Assembly (NCBI GenBank): GCA_028023455.1
Contig: JAQFVV010013068.1
Coordinates: 186,001-250,000 of the forward strand
Length of the DNA: 64,000 nt
DNA from: Epiperipatus broadwayi
Taxonomy: Eukaryota; Onychophora; Udeonychophora; Euonychophora; Peripatidae
Reading direction: 5' to 3'
In this document: positions 1 to 12,800 of the stretch, piece by piece
How the letters are laid out: every line of letters begins with the position of its first letter
How positions within the stretch are numbered: the stretch's first letter is position 1
Notes under the pieces: model-generated
What the model saw: the letters and a program-made list of their open reading frames with translations, nothing else
Told to the model about the DNA's origin: nothing
Database searches by the model: none
Made by a program: the position numbers and the translations under genes

Positions 1-1838
1 ATTAAAAAGTAATATATATTAATTAGCAGTTGATTTTTAAAAATAAAAACATTCTTGTAATTCTTATTATTTCACTACTTTTCTTTTTTGTTTCACTCTT
101 TTGTTTTCTATGTTACACATCTGAAATTACTGTTAATATATAAATATCCCCTCACATATCCATAAATTAATAACTTTTTAAGATTTTTTTTTTTTAAATT
201 TCATAATTATTTGACATTGAAAATATCAAATTAATAATATTTATAATTTTAATGAACGTTTATATAAAATAATAAAATTGACAATGAAACAGAAATCTGT
301 TTTTTATATTTTAAACTTAATTGATATATATATAATGTGTGATCTATTTCACTACAGATTTAATCTACAATTTGAGAGCATTTTGTTTGTTTTATAGTGA
401 TTTTTGCAGATATGTGGGTTTATAATTTTGTATATGCACTTTGATCTAAAAACTTAAACTATAGAAAATTGAAATACTTTTTTTATTTAATCCTTTTTCC
501 AATCATAAATCACAGATACTGGAGAAAATATGGCTAGATATTGCCAGAGGTGCAATATACTCTTAAACTGACTATAGACCCACAAAATTAAAACATTTTT
601 TATTTATTGTAATCAGGGGAGAGAAAAGACAAATATCAAAGTATTTTTAAATAATATATATATACATATTTTATGAAAAATACTTTTATTTAAAGTGATA
701 AGTAGAGTACTAAAAACCAAAAACTGTTAGATTTAACTTGAAATAAAAATGGGGAACATCCACAAAATAATGAATTCAATCATTAGTAATTTCAAGTTAA
801 ATCTAATAGCCAAAATTATAGTTGAAGCAAAAAAATATTTTTAGATTTTTAGTGCATTAATTATCAAATTAAATAAAAATATTTTTTATATTTTTATAAA
901 TGTTATTTTTATATATTTTTAGTATTCAGACATTTTGCAATAGACTTTTTGTGACTATTCATATTCAAATTTATAAACCAAGATTCCAAATAACATTGCC
1001 ATGTTTCCAGTATTTGAAATCAAGTTTATGTGCATTAAAAACATTAACAGAATTTTTATGTTTATGAAGGCAATAAATAAAGTTAGTTTTAGTTAAACAA
1101 TCTTTCATCTTTTTTTATTATTATTCTTATTAAATATAAATGCTTCTTTAATAAATTAGTCATGATATTCAATGAAAGTATAATTTAAAAAAATATATCA
1201 TCACCCATTTGCAGTTTAGGTGACCAACATTGTTAGTCTGGAAAAGTAGCTAAACAATCCTGAACTGCATTGGCATTAATACTCAACATGAATACAAAAG
1301 GACTACCATTTGATTCTCTGTTTTCAAACTATCTTTAAATTTACATAATATATTAAATATACAAATCTTTTGATGAGTAAATTCTTTGTTTTTATAATTC
1401 TTGCCTAAATAAAATGCAAGTAGACAAAGACGAATCTTCAAAACAATGATTTGACTGGCACCTGGTATCCCTGATTTGTTTCCTCAATATGTAAGTATTG
1501 TCAATTCTCTGCCCAAAATCAGGTAAAATAACTAGGCATTCAAGAACTATAATAAAGCATCATCACTGGTAGTACAATGCCATTATTTTCTACCCTCTTA
1601 TTACAATTTATATTAGCATCGCAATTCTAAAGCTACATTATAATTTTTAATGCACTCCACATGTTATTAACATGAACTATTAAGCATATTGAAATGAAAA
1701 ACATCATTTCCATGTATAACAAAAATGTTGAAATGAAGCATAAATATGTTAATAAAAGAAAAAACACCATGAAGTTACTGAACATAAATATATAGTTTTA
1801 ATGTATGTCTGAGATGGCACTTTAATATTAATTATTTG
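1..1838. other. AT-rich non-coding DNA
   Basis: No gene or recognisable element was seen apart from the hairpin at 724-809. Long A/T runs and TA-rich tracts dominate. Confidence 0.6.
724..809. repeat. 21-bp inverted repeat (hairpin)
   Basis: The arms at 724-744 and 789-809 are complementary at 20 of 21 positions (core AGATTTAACTTGAAAT), separated by about 44 nt. This could be a very short MITE remnant or a chance AT-rich hairpin. No target-site duplication is obvious. Confidence 0.6.
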
Positions 1839-2069
1839 TTGGACTATTTCCTTCATCTAATATTAAGAACTGAATGTCTTATAGAATTTTTTTTTAAAAC
1901 TTTACTTAAACTTTCTAAACACATTCAACTAATAGTAATAGTACTAACATTATATTATATACTAACCTATGTGTTATTACTAACAGTTGGATGTATTTAG
2001 AACATTTAAATAAAGTTTAAAATTTTTTTAAAGACATTCAGTTCTTAATATTAGATGGTAATCCACCAA
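1839..2069. mobile_element. Inverted-repeat MITE, about 230 bp
   Basis: The two halves are long diverged inverted repeats. The left arm starts TTGGACTATTTCC at 1839 and the right arm, read on the other strand, starts TTGGTGGATTACC at 2069. Both continue into the same CATCTAATATTAAGAACTG block and share homology over roughly 100 nt per arm. There is no coding capacity. A related single-arm fragment occurs at 25469-25585, which shows that this is a dispersed family. The duplication at the ends could not be fixed, so the superfamily is unknown. It lies about 170 bp beyond the NUDT7-like stop codon. Confidence 0.7.
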
Positions 2070-2239
2070 ATGATTAATATAGTTTTAATTTCAAATTATT
2101 CACATACACACATCGTATGTAACATCATTGATCAATTTGAATGATTTTCCTATTTTTAAACATGATATAAAAATATCTGAGTATCAAGAAAAGATTATAG
2201 TAGAAAAAAAATCAACCAGAATTTTTAATTAAGCCTTTT

Positions 2240-2938
2240 TTATAATTTACTTTTTACTTTTAGAAAATATTCAAGCATTTGAAAAACTTCTTCTTTACTT
2301 TTGGGAATTTTTGTGATATCTGATCCACCATAAATGTAAAAAGCTATGGAGTGTAGAATACCTGCAGTCATCCCCCAAGTAGTAAGTGACTTTCCACCAA
2401 TGATATCTTTAAAAAAATGAATGGTCATGGACATGTTTAAACCTGGAATCTCATATTCTTCATTATAGTAATTAGCTGATTGCACAAACCTATTTAATGG
2501 TAGAGTAAATACAAAATCCACTTCTGGATTTGGTTTAGGTACAAAATTAGATGGTATTAGACCTATGACTGGTGTTACAAGTAATGAGTTTCGAGTAACA
2601 AGTGGTAGGATTGACATTACAACTTCTACTTGATCTCGAGAAAGTCCTATTTCTTCTTCAGCTTCTCGGAGAGCTGTTTCAATAAAATTTTCATCAAATG
2701 CTTCAGCTTTTCCACCTGGAAATGCAACTTCATTTTTAAAATCTTTTACCAATGCTGATCGAACAGTTAACAAGGTAAATAATTCATGATCTTGGATAAA
2801 CAAAGGCACTAAAACAGATGCACATTTAGTTTTAGGGTAGTTATTGTAAGACTTTGATAAACTGCTATTAGTTAATAAATGATCCAGTGAGAGATCTGAT
2901 AATTGATTTCTTATCCAATCCCTTGCATTCTCTTCATC
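2240..2938 (-). CDS. NUDT7: NUDT7-like peroxisomal CoA diphosphatase, last coding exon
   Basis: Seen: an open frame of 232 codons ending at TAA 2240-2242. It holds a Nudix box with the GGK motif at exon residues 75-77 and REAEEEIGL at 91-99. The 13-residue spacing between GGK and RE is that of the NUDT7/NUDT8 CoA diphosphatase group, one residue longer than in MutT-type boxes. Other family marks are EVDFVF and TWGMTAG in the C-terminal half. The protein ends in Lys-Ser-Lys-Leu, a canonical PTS1 peroxisomal signal. Known of the family: it cleaves CoA and acyl-CoA to 3',5'-ADP and 4'-phosphopantetheine-type products inside peroxisomes. The exon begins after a strong acceptor (polypyrimidine tract plus CAATAG, AG at 2939-2940), and the frame opens exactly at the junction (phase 0). 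The frame stays open 43 codons upstream of the first in-frame GTG, so the true start codon must lie in an upstream exon at higher coordinates that I could not identify. A weak ATTAAA poly(A) signal lies at 2224-2229. No lesion is visible. Confidence 0.88.
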   Translation of the reverse strand, partial: DEENARDWIRNQLSDLSLDHLLTNSSLSKSYNNYPKTKCASVLVPLFIQDHELFTLLTVRSALVKDFKNEVAFPGGKAEAFDENFIETALREAEEEIGLSRDQVEVVMSILPLVTRNSLLVTPVIGLIPSNFVPKPNPEVDFVFTLPLNRFVQSANYYNEEYEIPGLNMSMTIHFFKDIIGGKSLTTWGMTAGILHSIAFYIYGGSDITKIPKSKEEVFQMLEYFLKVKSKL

Positions 2939-5700
2939 CTATTGGAAAAAAAAATAACATGCCATTAATTAATTTGTCTATCTATATTATATGACATTAC
3001 ATTTCACATACACACAAACATACATTAATTTATCAGCTTTCAGAAGTGATTTTACAAAAGTTTTGGTGATTTATTAATTTCAAACATCTATCATAAGAAT
3101 ATGATCAGTGCATCAGCATTGTATTGTTTGCTTTTGGAAATGTTTAATGGTATGTATTCTTTCTTTATCATCATATTTATTTTAGTTAAAACAATGACTA
3201 ATGGATTTATACTCAACCATATAATACTAAATTGTTCATGCACTTTACTACTGTTACACAATGCTTTATTTGCCAACCTTGTTTACAGTTTACAGTTTCA
3301 ATTGCACCAGTAATCTTCTTCAGAACTTTATATCTCCTAGCTTCAAATTATATTCAAACTGCTTGCAAATCTATATTGATTGTTACTGACAGTAAAACTT
3401 CTTGTAATTTGGTTATAATTTATAACATCCTACTCATAATACAAGTTATAAAAATAATAATATAGTTCAGTTTCCATAAAATGTACATTACTGACTCTAA
3501 ATCTATATCTTAATTTGGAATATAATATTTGAAAATGTCATACTACTCATTTTGTATGAGGTTTGATAAGAATATAAAGTTTATACAACATATAATAGAT
3601 TAATAACAAACCTGTTATAAAGTTTTCAGAGTTCAGTATTGTATTATTTAGGCTTCAAAAACAATCAATATTCAAAATATCAAATATTTTTGACTAAGAT
3701 TCAAAAACATCTGAAATACCACTAATGAACTTAACTCCCTAATAATTGCAGAATATGGATGCTCTTCTGTTTAATTCAAAGAGAAATGATAATCTTTTCA
3801 GAGATGTTTTTGACTCCAACAGGTTAAACATTTAGAAAGGCATATAAGAAGAGCAATATGAGAAAGTTTAGAAGAAATATGTTTCAAGAAATAATCATTT
3901 GATTAATAGTATTTCTGACAATTAATCTTGAGATTTTAATTTTTCAATTTTGCATACAATCTATTCTATGAAATCCAATAGTTTACTTCTGATGTTTTAT
4001 AATTAAAATAAGTTTTATGTAAAAGCTTAAAAATATTCATTTTGAATAAAAATTATCATAAAAGCAAAAGAAATTGACAGATTAATATTACTAACCAAAA
4101 TATGGCAAATAAGTTTACTTTTATATAAAAATCCTTTTCTTTAATTATTAGGATAGTTGAACCACACTTTTTACAAATTCATAAATTTTTTAAATAAATT
4201 ATTCAATTTTTATAACTGAGTTAAAAAAGAACATATTTATATTAAATTTACCTTAAAATGAGAAGAATTTAAACCTATTCACAGAACAAACAAATCTGAA
4301 TGCATTACTAAGATAAATCCCAAGCTGAATTCTCAAAGAATAATTTAAAATAAATTTGTAAATAACTCCCACTTGTTATCCATCAATGCTAATCTAGTTT
4401 GCCAGATAAAAATACCATCTATCTAATAAAATAGATTGGTATTGATATAACCAAAAGATGGGTGTTATTTTCAATGTGAACTTGTTGTAACACTGCTCTA
4501 ATAATATATCAGATAACATGCATACTGCCATTCAGGCTTAACAGTTAATTGGAGTTGTCCCCCTGTACCTTCAATGAACTGATTTATTTATAGCTAGATC
4601 CTCTTCCATATTGAAAACAATTGAATTCACTGAACATCATCATCCATTGGTCTAGTTCACTTATTGGATATATGTTATCTGCTCATATATTTATTGTTCT
4701 TATGATGATGAATGTTCAATCTGATCAAAATGGAATCTGGATTGGTCAATTCTTTGAGAATCTAGTTTGTGAATTATCTTATGTATTTGCAATTGTTTGT
4801 TCCATAAACAGGTTTATAATTTTAGTGTTCCATATCTGATAAGCTGTAAAATTATTTATGTGCTTATTAAAATTATTAAAATGGAGAGGATCATATGAAA
4901 TTATTCAACAAATGCCATTCCAAAATTTAAATGATTTTTGATAAGTGCATTATGATCTTTATAGATCCATGTATTGAAGCTAAAATATTTGCAATAGAAA
5001 ATTATTATTAAAAGTGATTAAGATGAAATTACAGCTCAAGACATCTGCTGTTATATTCCTCATCTTTACTAATGCTATGTGAAGCTAACTACTAACTGAT
5101 ATAAGGTATATCAGTCCTTTTTTTACTAAAGATTTATTGATTTTTTTCTTCATTTTTCCATAGAGTTGTGTTTTAGTAGACATTTTATCTGAATTTTGTC
5201 TGAAACCTTTAAGTAGTTCATAAAAAATATTTTATAAAATGCATCATTTCCTATCTGCATCCAAAAACTGAAAAAAAAATCAATTAGGGCAGGTAATGTA
5301 AGTAGATATCTTACATTTTCAAGTATTCCCACAGTTATCTACTTATGAGGCTATTATGCTATATGGCCACAATGCCTAGGTTTTAATATATTAAAAACAT
5401 TTTGCTCAAATTATCAGAACTAAATATTTTGTATTTTGAAAGCTAACATCTTTAATCCTAACCTGAATGTTAAAAATGTTTACCTTCAAAGATGCAATGA
5501 CATCTGCTTTATTAAAAAAGTAACTTGCAAAAATGATATTGATCTCATTCGTATTTTATTGCTCAATGCAAAAGAAGTGGTTAAAATATCATAAGATGAT
5601 CTAAAACCAGTAAAAAATTCTTACTATGTAAACAGTAATCATATTATCTTTTTTGCTTGCAGAATTTATAATTTGTTTTATCTTCCTTCTTAAATGATCC
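2939..5700 (-). other. Probable intron or 5' side of the NUDT7-like gene
   Basis: This is AT-rich DNA with no convincing exon. It starts with the acceptor of the NUDT7-like exon, so at least part of it is intron on the minus strand. Short open frames at 3101-3465 and 4621-4839 have no recognisable domain and look random. A dispersed repeat lies at about 4240-4390 and is listed separately. Confidence 0.5.
4240..4395 (+). repeat. Dispersed repeat, copy 1 (partner at 38990-39130)
   Basis: This stretch resembles 38990-39130 in the same orientation. Shared blocks include TCTGAA(T)(G/C)CATTACTAAGATAA and a run ending near TTGTAA(A/G)TAAC(T/A)CCCA. It has no coding potential and its boundaries are approximate. 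Confidence 0.4.
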
Positions 5701-5709
5701 TTTATTATG

Positions 5710-6255
5710 GGAATAAGTGTTAAACCACTAAAATGTCACATATCCACCATTTTCTAGGTTTACACAAGCTGTTAAAACAGGAGCAATCTCTATACAGTAG
5801 TAAGTTGTCAAATCCAAGGTTCTGCATTGAAGAAAGCCATAAGCTAAAAACTAGTCTGGGGATATAGGATGAGTATGCACTAGATAGGAATTTTATGCAC
5901 AAACCTAGAAATCATAGATTACTATGACTTCCACTGGGTGATGCTAATATATAAAGTTTGCTCTGTTTTAACAGCTTGTTTAAGCACTTCTTCTTCTCAT
6001 AGGATGATGATAACTGTAGTTATTAAAAACCAAAGACATCAAAATATAAATACTGAACTGAGTTTAGATCTATATGCCTATACAAGTAAATTAGCTTGAA
6101 AATACTATTATAAAATTTCATTTTGATTTCACAGCTTTATAGTTAATTAAATAGATAAAAACTGATTGCTGGAGGGTTGCATTAAAGCCAAAAACCTAGA
6201 TTCAGTGCTTTCAGGTCCAAAACTTCTACACTCGTAAAGTCTGTAGCCATGAATG
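5710..6255. repeat. Diverged copy of the 465-bp unit family, with an inversion
   Basis: The first 45 nt (5710-5755, GTGTTAAACCACTAAA and following) match the end of a forward unit of the 22.4-25.4 kb array. From about 5815 to 6225 the sequence matches an inverted unit, with blocks such as AAACTAGTCTGGGGATAT and CTGGAGGGTTGCATTA. The copy therefore repeats, in old and mutated form, the forward-then-inverted layout of the young array. The duplication at its ends is no longer visible. It is useful as an outgroup for dating the array. Confidence 0.7.
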
Positions 6256-6301
6256 CTTAATCCAATAAAAATAAGATTTGTCTAAATAGCATGTTGTTAA
6301 T

Positions 6302-6455
6302 AAATTGGTAATAAACGAAAGTTTGCTAATCTTTCACAAAAAAACAAGAAAAAAAAAAAAAAACAGCTGTTTAAAAAAAAAAATCTGATTGGTTGTCTTT
6401 GAAATAACTGTTTACACATGTGAAAGATTAGCAAACTTTCATTTATTACCAATAT
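6302..6455. mobile_element. Short hairpin MITE with 35-bp inverted repeats and TA flanks
   Basis: The arms at 6304-6338 and 6419-6453 (outer ends ATTGGTAATAAA) match at all but about two positions. The centre is poly(A)-rich and about 80 nt long. TA dinucleotides sit just outside both arms, which is what Tc1/mariner-type MITEs leave. There is no coding content. The superfamily is inferred only from TA and the terminal structure. Confidence 0.65.
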
Positions 6456-6574
6456 AAAAATAAGATTATAAGGCTGGACAATCCCATTACTTAAAGGTAA
6501 GTTGAGCCATAACATTACCTTTCCCTGGCTAAAATTAGCTCAGGAAAATGTAGTCACTGAAGGACGTGGGTGGA

Positions 6575-6985
6575 TATCTTTGTTATTTTCTGATTTCTTC
6601 AGGTCTAATTTCATTATCATCAGGTTTGGAGTCTTCATTAGTTGATGTGATGTCTTCATCAGAAAGCAGGTCTACTGTATTCATTAGTGGGTCAAGCATC
6701 TTTGAATCTTGTTGACAGTTCACTATGACCCATATTTCAATCTGATCTATGGTCTCTGTTCCTGTGATGTTGCTGCCCTTCTATAGATTGAACAACCACT
6801 GTCTTCTCTTCTGTTATCTTAATCACAACTGCTGAAATCCAGTTTGTGATTCCTTTGAATGTATAGCATAGGACTTGAGCACCTATCAGCATTTTAGAAC
6901 ACTTATTTTTATGACCATACTGAATATGCCTAAGACCTGACAGGATTGTCCTAGGTTTCAATTCTAGCTTATTATATACCATATT
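6575..6985 (-). pseudogene. Ty3-type pol remnant: C-terminal part of integrase
   Basis: The minus-strand frame 6982-6737 reads through a segment typical of the end of Ty3/gypsy Pol: a basic, proline-containing lead-in, then a block of the type QVLCYTFKGITNWISAVVIK, then a Val-rich strand and an RNRDHRSD block that corresponds to the family's usual R(H/N)RDQLR ending. This is the SH3-like C-terminal domain that binds DNA during integration. The frame breaks at 6737, and the following stretch down to about 6575 is acidic and Glu-rich when frames are switched. No catalytic core, RT or LTR is seen nearby, so this is a stranded fragment. The assignment rests on the motif pattern only. Confidence 0.5.
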
Positions 6986-6989
6986 TAGG

Positions 6990-8510
6990 TATACTTTGTT
7001 TGATTTGATTTTTAAGCTGGTTCTCTCTCATCCCTGTAAAGCCTAAGTGACTGAATCAGTCATGACCTAATAAATTGCTGCACTTACTAGAAGCCACAAG
7101 TGGCAGATGAATTGTTTTACTAAGCACTATAACTTTAACTCTTACATGGACCCAAAAGTGATATTTAATTACCTTGATAATTTGTAATCACTATACTTGC
7201 AAGATACAGATGATGATTATTTTTTCTATTAAGAATAGACATATTTTTTGAGACATTAGACATTGCAGACAAGGTATTCAGTTCTGTATTGGTGTATCAT
7301 TATACAGGAATTGATTTTATTTGGATTTTTTCCTGAACTATTTTCCTTTTTCTTTAAAAAAAAAAAACAGTCTCTATTTGACTAACACACAATATCTAAA
7401 TACTGTATAACATTCTTGTTTATCACATTGAAAATATCTTATTTTCTCTTCTCCTCCTGAATATAGAGACTGAAGTGATATATTTGCATTATCATTAAGG
7501 GTTTTGGACAAAAAAGGCTGACAATAAATATAATGCCTTGTCAAAATCAATCTCATATAAAAGCAACAGTGTATCTTGTACATGCAAGGTCTCATAGAAA
7601 TGTTACTAATTTTTAATTCCAAATTTTTAATTTGATTAGCTTATACATAGAAAAACACTCGATTCATGTAAGATGGCTAATTTTACAAAGAGACTGGATT
7701 TCAGTCATTTCAAAATTATTTTTCCAGCTATGGGTTGAAAAACATTTTGTGAATCTGTTAAGCTCACAAGAGCAAAAAAAAGTAACTGATTGACTGCACC
7801 AAATCTGCTAAGCAAATAAAAACAAAAAAAAAATTGTCTGACTGCAAGAAATCTGTTGTGTTATATAAAGTCAGTGTTCTCTTGTACAAGAACTCTTAAT
7901 TATTGATAAAGGTTTTCTACAATATTTATTTATAAAATATATTTACATAAAACGTCTGCTATATCACACAATGTTAGCTAGGTATAGCATCTGGTTGCCA
8001 GGCAACGCTTGAAGCAAGGGACTTCATGTAACCTTCTAAGCATGCTTAACACTTCTATAGGTGTCTTATCTGCGCATCTGGTTGCCAGGCAATGCTTGAA
8101 GCAAGAGACTTCATGTAACCTTCTAAGCATGCTTAACACTTCCATTGGTGTCTTATCTGCACAACACATTTGTAGATATGGTGACACTTTCAGCTGTACT
8201 TGTGTTCACTTATATTCCAGCAGCTTTTAGTTCCATGTAAACTTGCCTCATTACTTTAACAATATCATGGACAATGTGCATTGCCATCGAGCTCTGAGTT
8301 ATTTGATTGTTGACTGACTTTATCTCCACAAGGACTGCCAATTCATAAACAAATCCCTTCCTTAATGTGAGCAATACGATTCAGTGAGCAACATCACCTA
8401 TTAAACTGTTTTTGCCATTGAATATATTTACCCTAAATAAATACAAACACAACATTTAAATCACAATGAGCGTGAAAAAATTAGATAATAAGTCCCAACA
8501 ATCCAATGAA
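6990..8510. other. Non-coding stretch, includes a short tandem duplication
   Basis: No gene was recognised. Overlapping open frames on both strands at 7978-8230 are a by-product of the 87-bp tandem duplication, which is a whole number of codons. Confidence 0.5.
7987..8160. repeat. 87-bp tandem duplication (two copies)
   Basis: The copies at 7987-8073 and 8074-8160 start GCATCTGGTTGCCAGGCAA and differ at only a few positions. The unit is richer in G+C than its surroundings. It contains GTTGCCAGGCAAC, a near-palindrome similar to an X-box or RFX-type site. Confidence 0.85.
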
Positions 8511-8524
8511 TATATAATATCTTA

Positions 8525-9868
8525 ATATAGGGCATCTGAACTTAGACTTTCAAGCACCCTTCAACTATACACACCATCTCATACCAGTGATACACATAAC
8601 CAAATACATGTAGAAAAGATAAATAATCACCAATATACATATTTCATGCTGAACCATCACTCATCAGTTGGTCCAGATAATCACCCCTACACATATATGT
8701 AATCAGTGCTTAGTTTATATTAAGATAGCAAATGCTCATACTTTAATGGACAGGCTTCAATCTATTCCAGCCTCCAACTTTTCAGCCATCCATACCATTG
8801 AAATCTGATGATGGAAAGCTCAAATCCCATGCCAATATTATAAACATGCCCATGTTGACCTCAAGTCACTCTGACCACTCATGGACCTTATTCATTTAAA
8901 TACATAGAAAGGGGATGGGCAGGAGGTAGGCTTAATGTGTAAATATTTGAAATACAGGCACTTTTCATATACCTGGAGCCTAATTGTAAATATAGAGATC
9001 TAAACTCAGACTTTCAAGGACTCTTCAATTATTCACAATCTCATATCACTGATACACATGATCACACACATGTAGAAAAGATAAATAATCACCATGTACT
9101 TCATGCTGAACCAGCTCTCATTACTTGGTCCAGATTATCATCTCACACACACATATATATACATAATCAGTGCTCAGTTTATATTAAGATAGCAAACCCT
9201 CATACTTTAATGGACAGGCTTCAATTTACCCCAACCTCTAACTCTTCAGCCATGCATACCATTGAAATCTGACGATATTTACAAGTAGGCTTCAGATATA
9301 TGAATAGTGTCTGTATTTCAAATATTTACACATTAAGCCTGCATTCTGCCTATCCCTCTTCTATGTATTTAAATGGATAAGGTCCTATACATGAGGCATC
9401 AGAGTGACTTGAGGTCAACATGGGCATGGCAATAATATTGGTATCACCATGAGATTTGAGCTTTTTATCACATATTCCAATGGTATGAATGGCTGAAGAG
9501 TTGGAGTAGATTGAAGCTTAAACTATGAGGGTTTGCTATCTTAATATAAACTGAGCACTGATTATATATATGTGTGGAAGATGATAATCTGGACCAACTG
9601 ATTAGTGCTGGTTCAGCATGAAATATGTATATTGGTGATTATTTATCTTTTCTACATATGTGTGATCATTTGTATCAGTGGTATGAGATAGTGTGGATGT
9701 GTGATCATTTGTATCAGTGGTATGAGATAGTGTGGATGTGTGATCATTTGTATCAGTGGTATGAGATAGTGTGGATAGTTGGAGGGTGCTTGAGAGTCTG
9801 AGTTCAGATCGCCTATATTTTTACAATTATGTTCCAGGTATATGAAGAGTGCCTGTATTTGAAATATT
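8525..9868. mobile_element. Family S foldback element 1, with a perfect 14-bp duplication
   Basis: Two head-to-tail units run forward (about 8525-8985, then a partial unit to about 9290), followed by inverted sequence to 9868. The period is about 470 bp. Each unit begins near a GAACTCAGAC block and contains ATTTCATGCTGAACC. The whole is flanked by TATATAATATCTTA at 8511-8524 and 9869-9882. No open reading frame of note exists, so the element is non-autonomous. The left end starts about 52 nt deeper into the unit than the right end. Read outward, the unit ends with a GAGTTCA-type block that resembles a Pol III B box. The superfamily is unknown. Confidence 0.75.
9659..9775. repeat. 39-bp tandem repeat, three copies, inside family S element 1
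   Basis: Three almost identical 39-bp copies (GTGTGATCATTTGTATCAG and following) sit in the inverted arm. Other family S copies have this segment once, so this is a local expansion. Confidence 0.85.
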
Positions 9869-9882
9869 TATATAATATCTTA

Positions 9883-12800
9883 CTAGGTAATAAGAATAAA
9901 ATATAATAGAAAATATTTAAAAAAATAGCTAAGCCTAAGTGCATTTACAATAACACAAATCTTATTGCAGATTTAATAATTAGTAAGCTTACTATCCAGC
10001 AATCTTCTCAGAATTATAAATTTTTCTTCTGTGTAGTAGTAGATTTAATATTTTGTTATGCTACTCTTTAGTTTGTTTCAGTCATCTGTGAATTGTTAGT
10101 GTAATACAGTAATTCATTTCTCCAAGCAAGAGTAACTTCTGAGCAACTGAAACAAAGTTTTATCATAATAGACATTATCCTCATCTTCAGAACACTGAAG
10201 TATGGTATGGAAATAATTTGCTACTGAGATATATTTTTAAAGTATGGATAGTACACTTCTGAGTTTTCCATCATAGCAAAATAAAATTTAGTATTAAAAT
10301 AGTTTCTACATCTATGACTTCTTTATACATATAATTATTACCAAACTATGGTAACTGGTCACAATCTTCTCTAATCTCAATTATGTGCTACAGTATGATT
10401 GAAATCAGGTAATGAATAAATGAATACCAAAAAGAAGGTGAATATATGTGATGGTATAATTCATGAATGTTTTCATAATTCTCAAACCCTATGCTTATTT
10501 ATTGAAAATTATTTTCTACAACATTAAGTATAGGTTATTTTCTAGTTTCTAAGTCCATTTAAAACAGATAATCAATTAATCCCTTATGTATACATAGACT
10601 GTAAGAGATGACTTACAACCAACCATCACACCAATCCCAGTTTTTTCATGTTTGAATTCAGGCCAAGTGGTAGGCAAATCAAATTTATCTTACATACCTG
10701 CTTATACACATAAAGTATATAAGTATTTAAACATACATATAAACTAATATGTTTGTCTATTTGTAAACATTATTATTTTTTTCTTCATTTAATATCATTA
10801 ACTAAAATAATAATTATTAATTGACTTATAAGACAGACATAATCAAAGATCAAAATATATGAGGTCAAAATAGTTGCTAGGTGATCGAATTTAAATAATG
10901 AAGACTAAATAATAATAATAATGATTTATAATTTGTCTTTTTTGATTAGTTTGTAACAATAGGTTTTAGCTAGCATGAGAAAACAATCTAGCATTTTTCA
11001 CTTGCTGGCTAACAACAAAATCATCAGCACATAAAGTTGTCTTTTTTTTTTTTTTAAAAAAAAGAAAAACTGTTTGGCATTTAAAAACAGTAGGGATATG
11101 AAATTTTAAAACTTAGTCTATATTTTAAAGTCAATACAAAATCTTTATAACTTGGATACAAGGAAAGTGGAACTTTAATCTTAGCTGGTGAAGTGACAAA
11201 CTTCAATTTATAATTAGCAGGAGTGAGCTAATGATTTAATTTATTCTGCAAGATTGACATTTTCTTATATGTATTGGAGGCCCAATATAAATAATAGTCA
11301 TTGATAAAATGGTCATTACAATGTGTGTGGAGTAAAGCCAATACTGTGGGTATTCCCAAGTTATCTTCGATGTCATTATAAAATTATCCATCAGAATGTC
11401 TATTTTACAAAACACTGGTGAACATCAATCTTCAGTGGATTTATATATATTCAGAAGAGATAATTGGTATGTGTTTGTTTTAACCAAGTAGCATGAAATA
11501 TATAAATATCAATAAAGTTGGTGAACAAGAACATTATGCATGGATATTGACATTAAATTTTATAAACTTAACTGTGGACAAAAATTCATTTAAAAAACTT
11601 TTTTTTTTTACTGGCATAACCTATTTTTAAAATTCTCAGGGTACTCGTGGTTAAAGTGTATTGGTCCACGTTGGGTGGCCAACTATAACAGTCGACAAAA
11701 CCTCCCTAACCTGATCTGCCATACCAGGGTGCCACCAGGCCATTTGAACCTGGAAAATTTATACGGTAGGCAGATACACACAGGAGAGGTTACCTTTTTT
11801 ATGGAACCGAAAGCACCAGTCGCTAGCTCATGGAGAAGCTGAGCTTACAATATCATACTGTATATTGAAATTTCTAATGCTTACTTTTAAATATTAATAA
11901 AATATATAAAATAAGTTACTGCCAAAATTAAATCAACAAAACATTTTATTATAACACACACACGCATTAAGAAGATTCTGAAAATTAAATCAACTAAATA
12001 TATTTGATTTGGATTATATGCACAGATGGAAGTGTTTAATAGATTTTAAATACAATTTTAATATTTTATTAATTGTGAACATGCTACATAGATTACACAA
12101 TAACCAACCCAATCCCTTTTAATATTAGGCCAAAAATCTCACATTTGAACCAACGCTAATTTACTGATACACTAATGTGACCAATGCAAAATGAGATTAT
12201 TAGCATAACATAATCATGCTAACAGAAATTTTACATCTGTAGCATGATATCATTAGAAAAATAATGAATCAGGGTGAGAAGGAATGAGCATCTTCCCCAT
12301 GATACAAGAACGAAATTATAAGAGAAGCTCTGTAAATGGTGATAGCGGTCTTTTCTGGCTTACTGTCCCAGTCAGAGCGTAAGAAAATCAATGGCATAGA
12401 AAATATGTTTACAATCATTGGCAACATGATGACTACCTTTTTGGGTCATACGTTCAGGTGGGTATTATGCCCTGTATGCTAATGCAGTACAAGGGAATGA
12501 GTATCCAATGCACCTACTCAAGTTACATTGACATAAAACATCCGTACATCTATCCACTAGCACTGATCCAACTAGAAACAATTAGCCCAAAATTAACCCA
12601 TTTTGAACCAACGAACTTTTTACGCTCACTTTAAATAATTAATTTAAAAGAAATTATGAGAATGGAAATGATATTAAGCATATTTAAAAAAAAAGAAAAT
12701 ATAGAAATAATTTAAAATTTAGTCAGATGAGAGATTTCTTTTAAAAGTTAAGTGACATTTACAATACTGGAAAAAGTTCACATTAATGTTCATACTTCAT

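Noticed and set aside
7978-8230. Overlapping open frames on both strands as a gene with internal repeats
   Set aside because: They arise because the 87-bp duplication is a multiple of three; there is no domain or splice context.
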